Below, one piece after another: positions 45,001-53,036 of a stretch of 64,000 bases of DNA. The notes under the pieces were generated by a model. That model was given only the letters and a program-made list of their open reading frames with translations. It made no database searches and had not been told where the DNA came from. This DNA is from Mytilus trossulus (lineage: Eukaryota; Mollusca; Bivalvia; Mytilida; Mytilidae): positions 8,570,195 through 8,634,194 of the forward strand of contig NC_086384.1 in assembly GCF_036588685.1 (NCBI RefSeq), written 5' to 3'. Both the position numbers and the translations under genes were made by a program. Position 1 is the first letter of the stretch. Every line of letters starts with the position of its first letter.

Positions 45001-47867
45001 AAGTGAACATTAGAAAAACATAATAACAAATAATTAAATCGTAAGATTTTGAATAAAATAAAGCGGAGTGCCTATAATATAGGACAGGAGATTAAGCCTG
45101 TCACTGGAAAAAAGAGATGTTGGAATGAGCCAACCATTTTGACTTGGGACAAGCCACTAACGAAAAGAGAATATGACACTCTCCCTACATGAGGACTCCG
45201 CTTAAAATTCGCAATTTCAATATTATATATACTTGTATTCAAAACTCCTCCATTTTGCATCAATTTTACTTGAAGATGGAAGAATTGCGTGTTTGCTATA
45301 CTCGATGGATCATCGTTAAAACTCATTTCCCCCGGCGCTACATTTTATGTTTGCATATGTCAAGTCAAGATACAGTAGGTTGTCGTTTGTTTCTGTTTAA
45401 AATGACAACATTACATGATAGGACTACAATACAAATAAATGGGAGAACATATAGGACACAACTACGAGAAATCTCAGATCAGTAATTGGTGTATTTTTGC
45501 TGTTGGGATATACAAGTACCCGGCCGCGTACGCTTCCAATCTGTGTTTCTGTTAGACGTATTATTATGTGTATCCATCTAATGAGTTTAGCCTTTTTCAA
45601 CTGATTTTTATAGTTCGTTCTTATGTTGCACTGTTACACCACTGTTCCAGGTTAGGGGAGGGTAACATGTTTAATTGCGCTACATTCTGTATGTATGTGT
45701 GTTCTAATCACAAGTAAGGAACCTGTCATTCAGTGGTTGTCGTTTGTTGATATGTTACATATTTGTTTTTCGTTTAATTTTTTGTACATACATTAGGCCG
45801 TTAGTTTTTCTCGTTTGAATTTTTTCATACATTTGTCATGTCGGGACCTTTCATAGCTGACTATGCAGTATGGGCTTAGCTCATTGTTTAAAGTCGTACC
45901 TATAATTCCTTAAAATACTTCTACACTAGTTTGTCTCTATTGGCAATCATACCACATCTCCTTGTTTCAAAATCGAAAATAGGCATGAATGACAGGAATC
46001 TGATGTACAGTAGTTGTCGTTTGTTTATGTAATATATACGTGTTTCTCGTTTCTCGTTTTGTTTATATAGATTAGACCGTTGGTTTTCCCGTTTGAATGG
46101 TTTTACACTAGTAATTTTGGGGCCCTTTATAGCTTGTTGTTCGGTGTGAGCCAAGGCTCCGTGTTGAAGGCCGTACTTTAACCTATAATGGTTTAATTTT
46201 TAAATTGTTATTTGGATGGAGAGTTGTCTCATTGGCACTCACACCACATCTTCCTATATCTAGATACTTACATCTTGCTGCTTGTTGACAAACGGCGAGA
46301 AATTATAAAAAAAAGTCAATACCGTAGATTATATCTACCTGTTTTTGTTCCATTTGCATTGCTGTTAAAAGTAAAGGAAACGATTCGCTGCTATAGGGTT
46401 TTTCTGTGTTTGTCTCTATTTTACTTTTGACAGAAGAAGACAGCAAAACTTTAACCTCCTCCGATGATCTGCATTCGTCTAGTAAGTCAAGAGTGAACTG
46501 CTCACATTGATTACCAAGCTCGTCGTAGATTTGCTATAGAAAAAAATATGAATTAACCATTGTTTTCGCAGTATCTCTACATATTGTTTGTTTTGAAGAA
46601 GTTATTAAATGTATACAATGTCATGGGTTGTGGTTTGTACTCGTTTCTTCGCAATATGTCCGGAGTCCAAAAAAGACTATTTAAGACCTTCCATCAGAGT
46701 AAAATTTCTTAAGATATCACAAAGCAAACATTTAATTATGGCAATGGTGAATCTTCAATCTGAATATAACCACATATGTGTCTAATAAATCTTCTTTTGT
46801 AGGTATTTCAACACGTCTTGAATCCAGCCAAAAAAATGATAGTATATAGCTATTCTACATCATTAGCAACTAGACTTGTAATGTATTTTCTCGTTTGTAC
46901 AGAAAAGGGAGAATAAAAAGGATTAAAAAGATTATTCAAATACTTGAAATTGAGCGACAAAAAAAAAACTAAAACACATCATTATATTTTTATAAATGAT
47001 ATACTGAAGTTTTGCGTCATAAATACAATCGAAATCATTATTCGCGGAACACAAACTTGGAAAACATAAAGTGCAAAATTATGTAAACCTGAACATTTCA
47101 ATTCATATTTAGATTTTTACCTGATATTCAGTTTCAATTTGCTTTTGATGTCGGAACTTTTTACTTAGCTGAAAACAAGCTAGCACAGGATCTTCTTCCG
47201 TAAGACTTATATAAGCAGGACTTGCTAAAGCTCTAAATGTATCTAACCGACGGTTACAAAATCCCAAGTAATCATTATGGCGGTCACCGATACAATGCTT
47301 GCAGGAACAAAAGTAGTCATGTGGTATTTCTAAGCAGATTCCTTTCAACATAATTATCTGTACGATTTGGAAATTGTTTTTAATCGATGCTCGCATCAGT
47401 GCTTCCTTTAGCATAATTCGTACTTTTGATTTAGTATTTTTTGGGTGCACGTTATTCGTCGTCCCATTTGTGATTGAGATTAAATTTAACTGTTCACTCG
47501 CCTGTCTTTCGCTCGACGTCAAATCGTAAATTGAATTTTTCAACAACAATTCACAAATTTGTGTCCTCTGTTGTTCCACTGCACAAAGCAGTCCTTGGTG
47601 AATTAACTTATCCGAAACTTTTCTAATCAGATACGAAGTGAGGCCTTCATCCTCAGCAATAATAGCTAAATCTAAGGCACTTCTTCCTTGAAAATCTAAT
47701 ACTTCAGCACTTGCTTCACTGCGGTCTATCAACTGTTTCACAATTTCCTCGTCTCCAAGTTCTGAAGCTGACAAAAGTTGTCGTTCATTCTCGTTCAGTC
47801 CTGGTTGAAGTCGTTCTGCTAAAACTTTCACCTTGTTTTTATCGTCTTTATTATATTTCTCCATCAT
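21519..47867 (-). CDS. TRPC-family (short transient receptor potential) cation channel, whole gene
   Basis: Ten exons join in frame to 879 codons: 47867-47121, 46533-46339, 44775-44608, 44321-44138, 43255-42974, 42476-42215, 30959-30734, 30293-30110, 24001-23826 and 21734-21519. All have GT..AG borders and compatible phases. Residues 1-249 hold N-terminal ankyrin-like helices and the motif PHDYFCSCKHC (H183, C187, C189, C192), the H-x3-C-x-C-x2-C zinc site of TRPC proteins. This is followed by ALASPAYISL..EDPVLACFQLS. The middle has hydrophobic segments fitting S1-S6, the pore motif around VWSLFGFG and S6 with LMNLLIAVM. The TRP box EWKFMR lies at 694-699, then PPFNIIPTPK. The family forms tetrameric, Ca2+-permeable plasma-membrane channels downstream of phospholipase C. 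TRPC identity is firm; the subtype (3/6/7-like, 4/5-like or invertebrate TRP) cannot be set by eye. The tail after the TRP box is less certain because an alternative splice path is visible. Confidence 0.9.
21735..23825. other. TRPC last intron, little recognised
   Basis: AT-rich intron DNA. A 76-codon plus-strand frame at 22007-22237 has no splice support or known motif. Confidence 0.5.
23826..24001 (-). CDS. TRPC exon 9: C-terminal coiled-coil-like segment
   Basis: 176 bases, phase 1 in and phase 0 out, code residues 751-808: ATEDKLRRLIELVASKIEGR, LDDIENRLNTVDTSIGDVNK and so on. The regular spacing of L/I/V residues among charged residues predicts a coiled coil, as found in TRPC C-termini where it helps tetramer assembly. 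The acceptor is TTGTAG and the donor AAAAG|GTAGGT. It is in frame with the exon 8 end at 30110 and with the last exon. Confidence 0.75.
25605..26471 (+). mobile_element. Satellite-bearing repeat, family 1 (full copy)
   Basis: It opens with the perfect 16-base palindrome GGGTTCCGCGGAACCC (25610-25625) and CAGTGTCTCGCCTACTTTT, then about four tandem units of some 190 bp. A GACGCCGCCGACGACGACG microsatellite and the end GTAGGATCGCTATGTCTCGC..GGCTCGACAAAAA follow. It has no coding capacity. A terminal hairpin, internal satellite and CG-rich trinucleotide tract recall Helitron/Helentron-type non-autonomous elements of bivalves. That assignment is inference. Confidence 0.65.
26818..26847 (-). CDS. 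Candidate 30-base TRPC mini-exon (alternative)
   Basis: Thirty bases bounded by CTTCAG and AAAG|GTAAAT read KTDDPCNVRK in phase 0. It is in frame with the longer form of exon 8 and with the terminal exon, but joining it to the coiled-coil exon at 24001 would create an early stop. It therefore makes sense only as part of a second splice path that skips that exon. It is supported by splice sites and phase only. Confidence 0.4.
27361..27515. repeat. G-rich short repeat with GGATC ends
   Basis: Runs of G and C (GGGGGCCCGGGGGGAGGGGG) and CCTGGATCCGCC at the right. Similar short G-rich repeats with (C)GGATC at the edges lie at 50318-50445 and 57073-57205, and look like one MITE-like family. Confidence 0.5.
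28345..28450 (+). mobile_element. Truncated retrozyme copy with a broken hammerhead core
   Basis: About 105 bases match the unit from TTTGGCTTTATAAAT to TTGATAACTATTTA. CTGATGA (28377-28383) is intact and stem I is fully paired (GCGTCA with TGACGT), but GAAA is AAAA at 28397-28400. That loses an essential G, so cleavage is not expected. Confidence 0.7.
28808..28835. repeat. (ATC)n microsatellite
   Basis: About eight ATC triplets in a TRPC intron; non-coding. Confidence 0.8.
29365..29565 (+). repeat. Dispersed repeat M3
   Basis: AAATCACAAAAATACTGA.. with GACTTGGTACAGGCATTTTC and GAACCTGGTTCAATAGC. Other copies: 13805-13990 and 20690-20880. Non-coding. Confidence 0.6.
30096..30293 (-). CDS. 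TRPC exon 8: TRP domain
   Basis: The exon starts at acceptor TTACAG and encodes DKRDVEWKFMRTELWLSF, the TRP box (EWKFMR), then PPFNIIPTPK, one of the most conserved TRPC segments. A cysteine-rich stretch (CCIKSFICRCGC) follows. Two donors are visible. CCA|GTATGT gives an end at 30110 in phase 1, which joins in frame to the exon at 24001. AAAAAG|GTTATA gives an end at 30096 in phase 0, which suits the mini-exon at 26847-26818. The coordinates given are the longer form. Confidence 0.88.
30734..30959 (-). CDS. TRPC exon 7: pore and S6
   Basis: 226 bases, phase 2 in and phase 0 out, code residues 614-688. ATLFMLVWSLFGFGPGEAPE is the pore helix and selectivity region, corresponding to LFW-x-IFG in TRPC channels. 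S6 reads TYVFAALIVLMNLLIAVMSV and is followed by TFEEVQ. The acceptor is TTTCAG and the donor CAA|GTGAGT. The position expected of the selectivity filter is intact, with no frameshift or stop. Confidence 0.9.
31074..32396 (-). mobile_element. Helitron-like element with ~500-bp internal repeats (reverse copy)
   Basis: Read on the minus strand it begins GCTCGCAAGAGCCTGAATCG, contains two diverged units related to the 502-bp units at 37.3-39.6 kb, and ends in a GACGACGACGAATG-type tract. The short hairpin CCCTTCGGG, then ACCCAGTGAGCTAA, closes it. The CTAA end about 11 bases after a hairpin is the Helitron 3' layout. It has no ORF of its own and lies in a TRPC intron. Confidence 0.6.
32796..33065 (+). 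repeat. Dispersed mussel repeat M1, copy identical to 45993-46262
   Basis: This 270-base non-coding repeat runs from CAGGAATCTGATGTACAGTA to CACACCACATCTTCCTATAT. I see no difference from the copy at 45993-46262. It lies in a TRPC intron. Confidence 0.75.
33571..33647 (+). CDS. Nested gene, first recognised exon
   Basis: The exon is bounded by TTTTTTCAG at 33562-33570 and AAAAAG|GTATGC. Only one frame is open throughout and keeps phase with the next exon; it contains ATG at 33594-33596 followed by FIGRVLRAIRVKLLTKK. The 23 bases before the ATG are either 5'UTR or coding (phase 1 in). The polypyrimidine acceptor implies at least one exon upstream. A candidate near 33202-33368 has a TATAAATA box nearby and the donor GAA|GTAATT but is out of phase for coding, so it would be a non-coding leader. 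Confidence 0.55.
33594..42087 (+). CDS. Nested acidic small-protein gene inside the TRPC intron (whole model)
   Basis: Three plus-strand exons (33594-33647, 39874-39925, 41864-42087) join in frame through GT..AG sites to 109 codons. The protein starts basic and amphipathic (MFIGRVLRAIRVKLLTKK), passes through a Ser/Thr/Lys-rich linker, and ends very acidic with about ten consecutive Asp and further Glu runs (EEEEQ). I do not recognise the family, and no signal peptide or membrane segment is evident. Phase agreement across two introns (0, then 1) and the charge layout argue for a real gene rather than chance. The first visible coding exon is open upstream of its ATG (QEKRQKT), so a further 5' exon may exist. 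It lies opposite the TRPC gene, in its largest intron. Confidence 0.6.
33955..35060 (+). repeat. ~1.1-kb block shared with 56994-58165 (copy 1)
   Basis: Matches include TTTTTACATCGCGATGACC, CATTGATAATATATATGCAC, TCAAGAACGTTTTGC-like, TTTTGCGGGGAAATA and CAGTACTTCAGTACTTT. It lies in the intron after the first recognised exon of the nested gene, a few hundred bases downstream of that exon. Confidence 0.6.
34204..34473. repeat. Double foldback in the nested gene's intron
   Basis: An outer pair TATCGCTATTTT (34204-34215) and AAAATAGCGATA (34360-34371) is followed at once by a hairpin with arms of about 40 bases (34375-34414 and 34434-34473; GATTATCATTGATCATCTCA with its near complement). GTCGACGTCGTCA lies between the outer arms. 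Confidence 0.55.
35125..35345 (-). repeat. Dispersed repeat M1, reverse copy
   Basis: AAGAAGATGTGGTATGAGTG.. to ACGAGAAACGAGAAACA is the complement of the M1 repeat, with several changes. It ends about 350 bases before the 41-bp minisatellite, which itself is preceded by another piece of the same family (35655-35695). Confidence 0.65.
35697..36024. repeat. 41-bp minisatellite, eight units, with TGACGT motif
   Basis: Eight near-identical 41-base units start GAGACCGCATGACGTATAGG and end ATGTCACCGT. Most contain TGACGT (one has TGACAT) and GTTAAC. Unlike a CRISPR array, the units abut with no variable spacers. Confidence 0.9.
36605..37065 (-). repeat. Two reverse copies of dispersed repeat M4
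   Basis: Copies at 36605-36770 and 36855-37065 both read GAGGGATGAAAGATACCAGA-like at the left and CAACACGAACCCCACCAAAA at the right, in direct tandem order. Confidence 0.6.
37313..39604 (+). mobile_element. Helitron-like element with 502-bp tandem satellite
   Basis: It begins CTAGAGGCTCCAAAGAGCCT. Near-identical 502-bp units follow (for example, equivalent positions at 38264, 38766 and 39268), plus a diverged first unit. The minus-strand frames repeating MATIIIGVSSLKN are by-products of the satellite. The right end has GACGACGGACGACGGACGCC, the hairpin GGCCCTTCGGGCC and AGGTGAGCTAA. The near-identity of inner units implies recent amplification or homogenisation. Confidence 0.65.
39874..39925 (+). 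CDS. Nested gene, middle exon
   Basis: 52 bases between CATTTTAG and ACAG|GTAAGA, phase 0 in and phase 1 out, encode GKDILETDSSLKSTKKT. It begins 269 bases after the end of the satellite-bearing Helitron-like element. Strong splice sites and phase agreement on both sides support it. Confidence 0.55.
40141..41727. repeat. Candidate 1.6-kb TIR element with GTTATT iterations
   Basis: GAGGGGGGCAAGGGGT at 40141 is nearly matched in reverse at 41711-41727 (ACCCCTTTGCCCCCCTC). Next to both ends are irregular repeats of CTGTTATTG and GTTATCTGTTATT. No target duplication is clear. Confidence 0.4.
41864..42087 (+). CDS. Nested gene, terminal acidic exon with poly-Asp run
   Basis: 224 bases, phase 1 in, end in TGA at 42085-42087. 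It encodes RTDSLSSKFDFDEDCSDILD, then LSDEDTTSLSGGQLVFI, a (GAT)n run giving about ten Asp, and a Glu-rich tail. The acceptor is TTTTCAG. The Asp run is a GAT microsatellite and will probably vary in length between individuals. Acidic tails of this kind occur in histone- or nucleic-acid-linked proteins, but nothing here proves such a role. Confidence 0.6.
42215..42476 (-). CDS. TRPC exon 6: S4, S4-S5 linker and S5
   Basis: 262 bases, phase 1 in and phase 2 out, code residues 527-612. It opens WEPSWIPDPELISDILFSFG, then SRISFIMPANETFGTILVSF (S4 and linker) and MFLLILLAFSCGLAALYA (S5). The acceptor is TTACAG and the donor AAAGG|GTAAGC. The next exon lies 11.2 kb away. The stop codon of the plus-strand nested gene lies 127 bases from this exon's donor end. 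Confidence 0.87.
42744..42749 (+). promoter_or_regulatory. Candidate poly(A) signal of the nested gene
   Basis: AATAAA, repeated nearby as a run of ATAAA motifs (42744-42777), is the first good plus-strand poly(A) signal seen after the stop at 42087. If it is used, the 3'UTR crosses TRPC exon 6 (42215-42476) in antisense. Confidence 0.3.
42974..43255 (-). CDS. TRPC exon 5: S2-S3 linker, S3 and extracellular loop
   Basis: 282 bases, phase 1 in and out. It encodes WIWEEMKQVWSSG followed by VWNIIDSLMLMFLLASFTL, the TRPC pattern W-x-E-x3-W..WN..D..M..LASFTL at the start of S3. The loop after S3 carries two N-glycosylation sequons (NVT, NLS) and two cysteines, consistent with an extracellular position. 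The acceptor is TTGTAG and the donor GGAG|GTATGT. Confidence 0.87.
43285..43440 (+). repeat. Dispersed repeat M4 copy
   Basis: TGGGTTCGTGTTGTTTATTC to TTTCGTCCCTCTTCTATATG, in TRPC intron 4 beside the acceptor of exon 5. Confidence 0.6.
44138..44321 (-). CDS. TRPC exon 4: transmembrane segments
   Basis: 184 bases, phase 0 in and phase 1 out, code residues 371-431 plus one base. Hydrophobic helices SYLSFLFLTVVAKL and TSAYILITLIFVWIL are separated by a short polar loop, as expected for S1/S2 of a TRPC channel. The acceptor is TTGTAG and the donor CTTG|GTAAGA, a strong consensus. Confidence 0.85.
44608..44775 (-). CDS. TRPC exon 3: pre-S1 and first hydrophobic segment
   Basis: 168 bases, phase 0 both ends, code residues 315-370. 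It opens with FVAHEKCQAQVSEKWFKGLQ, the TRPC signature of a conserved histidine/cysteine and W-x-G-L, then runs into the hydrophobic stretch LLLSIPIGMVLLPILSVVYI. The acceptor is GTTTAG and the donor AAA|GTAAGT. The match to the family is clear even though the exon is only 56 codons. Confidence 0.88.
45605..45955 (+). repeat. Dispersed repeat M2 copy
   Basis: It shares TTATGTTGCACTGTTACACC, GGTTAGGGGAGGG, CATTCAGTGGTTGTCG and GGCAATCATACCACATCT with the copy at 51485-51895. It lies directly before the M1 copy, in a TRPC intron. Confidence 0.6.
45993..46262 (+). repeat. Dispersed mussel repeat M1, second identical copy
   Basis: Same 270 bases as 32796-33065, in TRPC intron 2. Partial or diverged copies lie at 11865-11995 (plus), 35125-35345 (minus) and about 7840-8060 (plus). 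Confidence 0.75.
46339..46533 (-). CDS. TRPC exon 2: linker helices
   Basis: 195 bases, phase 0 in and out, code residues 250-314. It contains GNQCEQFTLDLLDECRSSEE, which matches the family pattern of an acidic helix with FxxDLLDxxRSxEE following the ankyrin domain, and ends with AMQMEQKQ. The acceptor is CTATAG and the donor CAG|GTAGAT. It is too short to appear as a long ORF and was found by reading the minus strand between exons 1 and 3. Confidence 0.88.
47121..47867 (-). CDS. TRPC exon 1: ankyrin-like N-terminus and zinc motif
   Basis: 747 bases code residues 1-249. The start is ATG at 47865-47867, the first of two adjacent ATGs, with an in-frame TAG five codons upstream, so no longer N-terminus is read in this exon. 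Residues 26-110 look like ankyrin-type helix pairs (SASELGDEEIVKQLI, SALDLAIIAEDEGLTSYLI). H183/C187/C189/C192 form the TRPC zinc site, and 213-235 match the conserved ALASP..EDP..A.FQLS block. The exon ends phase 0 at CAG|GTAAAA. A long exon 1 holding the whole ankyrin region is plausible. An upstream non-coding exon is possible, because CTAG|GCC just before the start could be an acceptor. Confidence 0.9.
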
Positions 47868-48436
47868 ATTTCCAGTGGCCTAGCTATGTTTTTACCCCTG
47901 TCATCATGACATTAACCTCATTGGGTTTAAACAATATTATTCTATCCTTCCATAAAATGTCATTTCACGTCATCTGTTAGAAGGCACAATTTTTATCTAA
48001 TTTGCATCTTTACAATTTATTCAAAATTGGAATGATAGTAACAGATACATATTGTATCATATTCATAGTAATCTATTATACAACTCATTTATTATCGTAT
48101 ATGTATCTGTCGATTTTTGAACATGTGTTTTAAGGTTATTTAACTCGGAACAAAATAAAGAATTGATTTTGCATCTAATCTTTTGTTGAACGTATCGCAC
48201 CTTTAAAATAAAATACGGATTAAATAAGATGAGTCGAATGTATATTTACATAAATCATTTAAATGTATATAAATGTTATATGATAATGGCATTTTCATAT
48301 TAACAATTTGTTTCTTTTATCAAAACTTCTCTTTATTAACTTCTGAAAATATCTGCATGCAAGTTAAACATAATCATATTATATCCATACGAATTGCTGA
48401 TTAACATTTACAACGTGGTGTGGTATATATGTATAT

Positions 48437-48540
48437 ATTCCGGACCATATGAGTATTTGGACCATACAGTAACACGTATTGTCATGACCATCTGTGTGTT
48501 AACTCAAATGCCTCAAACCAACGCGTATGGTCCGGGGAAT
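48437..48540. repeat. Short foldback upstream of TRPC
   Basis: ATTCCGGACCATAT (48437-48450) pairs imperfectly with GTATGGTCCGGGGAAT (48525-48540), about 570 bases upstream of the TRPC start codon. It is probably a small MITE. Confidence 0.45.
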
Positions 48541-48684
48541 TTACAAGCAGAACGTTAAAATGGTGTCACACAAATTAAAAGAAGAAGAATAAAAATTCAA
48601 AAGATAAATCGTTTAAAGTAAATGTTCCTCCATCTCCCTTTATAGTCACGGTAACTTTAAGAACAATTGGTAATTTTAAAAATG

Positions 48685-49557
48685 TGTAAGGGTTCCGCGG
48701 AACCCAGTGTCTCGCCTACTTTTGCTGTAAATCGCAGACTCAACAAAAATGAGGAAAAAAATCAATAAAAATTTTCCTCTTGATACAATCTTATGCTTGT
48801 AAGAAGCTTCTGTCTAAGCTTGGTAAAAATCTAGGATAGTTAATAAATCTAATGAATGTTTTGAAAACTTTAACTGCAAACTGTATGTAATGTTAACTTA
48901 AAGAAAATCTAAGTCCATTTAAAAATAAAATACAGAAAAAATGGAGTTATCTAATTACAAAATTTACTTCTGGATACTATTATGATCATAAATAAGCTTC
49001 TGTCCAAGTTTGGTACACACCCAGGATAGTTTAAGAAAGTTATTAAAATTTTAAAAACTTTAACCACAGAGTGAATGTGATGTTTCCCCGCAGAAAAACT
49101 AAGTCCATTTAAAAGTAAAATACGGAAAAAATGGATTTATATTTTTACAAAATTTACTCCTGGATACTATGTATCTTATGATCATAAACAAGCTTCTGTC
49201 CAAGTTTGGTACAAACCCAGGATAGTTAAAGAAAGTTATTAAAATTCTAAAAACTTTAACCACAGAGTGAATGTTATGTTTCCCTGCAGAAAAAAACTAA
49301 GTCTATTTATAAGTAAAATACAGAAAAAAATGGAATTTTATTTTTACAAAATTTACTTCTGGATACTATCTTATGATCATAAACAAGCTTCTGTCCAAGT
49401 TTGGTAGAAATCCAGTATAGTTTAAGAAAGTTATTAAAATTTCAAAAACTTTAACCACAGAGTGAATATTTGTTGACGCCGCCGACGACACCGACGACGA
49501 CGGAATGTAGGATCGCTTAGTCTCGCTTTTTCGACTAAAGTCGAATGCTCGACAAAA
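48685..49557 (+). mobile_element. Satellite-bearing repeat, family 1 (full copy)
   Basis: Same orientation and layout as 25605-26471: palindrome at 48690-48705, about four tandem units near 190 bp, a CG trinucleotide tract, and the end TCGACTAAAGTCGA (a 14-base hairpin) then TGCTCGACAAAAA. It lies about 0.8 kb upstream of the TRPC start codon. Confidence 0.65.
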
Positions 49558-50317
49558 AGACAAATGTCAGGCCCCGAGGTGCCAAACGTTCAGAATTGTA
49601 GTTTAAAAATAAGCATACAGACAGCGATATCAAATAAATCATAAATATGTTATCTCTCATATAGGATACGCTTTCACAAATTTTGAAAACTGCTGCGCAA
49701 AGGCAGATAACCATATAGTTTTTCTATAAATATCGGACTTGATCAAACGTATTCGAAAATTAAATGACATGTAATTTCTCAAATTCAAATTGCAGTCAAA
49801 ATAGTGTATTTACTTACATGTTCAACATGTTCATGTTCAACTGAAACAAAAATCAACATTTCACCTTTGCATAAAAAGGATTTTTTTTTAGATTAATATT
49901 GAATTTATTATTGGCCTTCAAGTTAACCTACTTCGAATCATCTAGCTTTGATATTCAATGAAAAAGCTGCTGTGGTTATATATAAAATATGAGACTGTTA
50001 TAATATTGTGTTATAGTAGTCTCCGATATAATCCCTTGTAAAGGTCGACCCTCAATGGGGGAAAATGATTATTTTTTCAATTTACCTTCATTTGATATAA
50101 TCATTTTTATTTTCGTAAATATAAAGAGCCTATTATAGTTCAATATGTCATGTCATCTGAGTAAATCGATTTTTTTCACATGTCTCAACGATATCTTCAT
50201 GCTGGGAACAGTATATCTATATATATGTTCCTGCTTCAAGATACAATATAATTTGCTTATTTTTGAGAAATAAAAATCCAGATTTATCAATGCTATATGA
50301 TAATGTATGTTGCAGAA

Positions 50318-50445
50318 GCGGATCCTGCCATTTAAAAAAAAAGGGGGGGGTCCCAACCCAGGACAAAAGGGGGTCCCAACTATATGTCCCCATTCAAATG
50401 CATTGATCGGCCAAAAAAGGGGGGTTCCAACCCCCGGATCCGCCA
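50318..50445. repeat. G-rich short repeat with inverted GCGGATC ends
   Basis: It starts GCGGATCCTGCC and ends CCCCCGGATCCGCC, with GGGGGTCCCAACCCAGGAC inside. These inverted termini support a MITE-like element. The overlapping ORFs on both strands are by-products. Confidence 0.55.
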
Positions 50446-50784
50446 ATGTGTTGTACCATTGTTCCATATATTTCTTCAACATATGTCATCTATTGAAAAC
50501 ATATAGCAGCATTAAATTCAATGACAGTTCAAGTGACGACTTCAAACTAAACCCGATGTATGTTAGATGTTTGCTGATTAATACTTCAGTCTCAGATATT
50601 TGATATTTTTTTATGAATAAACTGTTGTTATTTCAGTTTGCGTGAACACATTGTCAGTAACTTCGAATACGACCAGACATTTAATGTCTGATCTTTGCAG
50701 GGATGTTATAATGCCATAGCACGTCCTGTCTGTGTTTTTAGTGACCAGATGACTTAACCCTTATCAACTGATCATATGTACAGG

Positions 50785-51075
50785 TTATTCATATGCTGTA
50801 CTGTTACATCCCTGTTCCTAATTATGAGAGGGTTGGGCTACCGCTTACATGTTTAACCCTGCTACATTCTGTATGTGTTTGTACCAAGTCAGGATTCTGT
50901 AATTCAGTGGATGTTGTATATCATTTTTTTATTTTGTTTATTGTTTTTTTTATATCTATATCAGGCTTACAGTTTTCTTGTTTGATTTGAAGTACATTTT
51001 TTTTCTCTCAGATCCTTTCATTTATGGATATGGGGTACAGGTTTTGCTCATTGTTGAAGGCCAAACAGTGATTTG
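50785..51075 (+). repeat. Dispersed repeat M2, diverged copy
   Basis: Contains GCTGTACTGTTACATCCCTG, GAGAGGGTTGGG and TCATTGTTGAAGGCC; the 3' third is missing. Confidence 0.5.
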
Positions 51076-51484
51076 TTCTTGCTCTTGACTTTCAGCAATA
51101 TAAATTCTGGAAGAGGCTTTTGCTTGAAAACTGACACACAGTTCATGTGTATAAAAACAATAGTGCACAGCTGAAATGTCACACCTGCTTTACTGACCAT
51201 TTACTTTATGTTGAAAGTCTTAAAGATAAAAGTTTTACTAAAAGTATCACATACACTTAATATCTCTAAAGTTATATGACAATGAGGTCAAGGTCAGATA
51301 AATCTTATCACATAAACAATATTTTAAACAAGAAATACAGTTGACCTATTACTAATGGTACATTAAAAACGTAGAAACTAGACTCTTGGATTTTTAATCA
51401 CGAGATAACAGTATGTTTCCTTCATTTAATCAATAACAAAAATATTTTCTCATTTCTGAACTACTTGTATTTTGGTCCATCTGA

Positions 51485-51895
51485 TGAGTTAAGCCTTTTT
51501 CAACTGATTTTTATAGTTCATTCTTAAATATGTTGTACTGTTATACCACTGTCCCAGGTTAGGGAGAGGGTTGGGATCCCGCTAACATGTTTGACCCGCC
51601 ACATTATTTATGTGTGTGTCTGTCCCAAGTCAGGAGTTTGTAATTCAGTGTAAGTGGTTTGTTTTTGTGTAACATATTTTTTTTTCGTTCCTTTTTTTTT
51701 ATATAATTAAGGCCTTTTGTTTCTTTGTTTAAATTGTTTTACATTGTTTTATCAGGGCCTTTTATAGCTAACTATGCAGTATGGGCTGTGCTCATTGTTG
51801 AAGGCCGTACCGTGACCTATAGTTGTTAATGTCTGTGTCATTTTGGTCTTTTGTGGACAGTTGACTAATTGCCGATCATACCACATCTTTTTTTA
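51485..51895 (+). repeat. Dispersed repeat M2, longest copy
   Basis: It begins near TGTTGTACTGTTATACCACT and ends ATCATACCACATCTTTTTTT, with the shared core GGCCTTTTATAGCTAACTAT and GAAGGCCGTAC. Related copies: 45605-45955, 50785-51075, 10625-10845 and part of 40690-40930. Non-coding. Confidence 0.6.
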
Positions 51896-53036
51896 TTATA
51901 ATTAATCAGGTGGTAAAACATATTTTTAGAGGGTTGTTAGTTTGGCATTGCGGGATGTATAAGTACATGGCCACATCATGTCAGAATTGGGACATTAACT
52001 ACAAAGTCTTGTGTAGAGGGATTGCAAAGCACCTTTTGAGAAAATCTTTTTTATGTCCATAAGTGACCTTCTGCAAGCAAGATTTCAGTATGTTACATGT
52101 CCTCCTTTTAAAATTGCAGTCTAAATTTCGGTCCATTTCATTGGTAGACCAACTCTTAAGACATATATGTCTCTGGCCTTCTCTGCAAAATGTATATATT
52201 AACCATGGGTTACTATAATTTTGTTCACTCATTGGTATGTAGGGGTATTAAGTTATAGAGCAGACAAAATTAAGATGGACAAAGGACAAGCTGGTAACTA
52301 TATAGCTCTTCCTACAGTAATTGGTGAGGCGGAAATAAATTAAACACAAATTAAAACAATAACCATTTATTGAAAACAGAAAGCACAGCGAACACAATTA
52401 AAGACATAATTTATCCTGCATTACAGGACATAGTTACAATAAATATCTCACTCACAAAAAACTCTCTTAATTACATATAAATCAATGCTTCTTGATATGA
52501 TATCTATGAAATACTTTTACATATATTCTGAAGAAAAAAAATACTGCATAAATAATTAATTGTCAAATTGGTCTCCATGATGTAAAATTAACTTTCAAAC
52601 ATTTTCCAGCACTTAAAACAAAAATTTTCACACCTTAATGTGTATGTTACATCTTTTAAACATAAATAATAACAGTTTTATCAGGGGAAGAAGTCATTAT
52701 TTATATTAAAAACAATTTTTAACATTTATTTTTTTAACATAAAACAATTTGTAATACAATGCCCAGTTACTCTAATTGGATAACATATATAAACACATTT
52801 GATCAATGCACAGACAAATGCATCATAACTCATTAAGTCTTATTTTGAGAAAAGTTGCTAAAAGTAAACTATGTGACAAATTTAAGATTAAATTTGTCAC
52901 ATAATTTTCAACTTACAGACATGATTTATATTAGCATATCTAAAATTTACCGAACATAATTCACAATATACAAGTGCTAAATTTGGTTTGTTTTTAGTGA
53001 ATTAATCAATTCAAATGATAAAAAATATATTACGAA

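Noticed and set aside
47711-47980. 89-codon plus-strand ORF
   Set aside because: It is antisense to TRPC exon 1, which explains the open frame.
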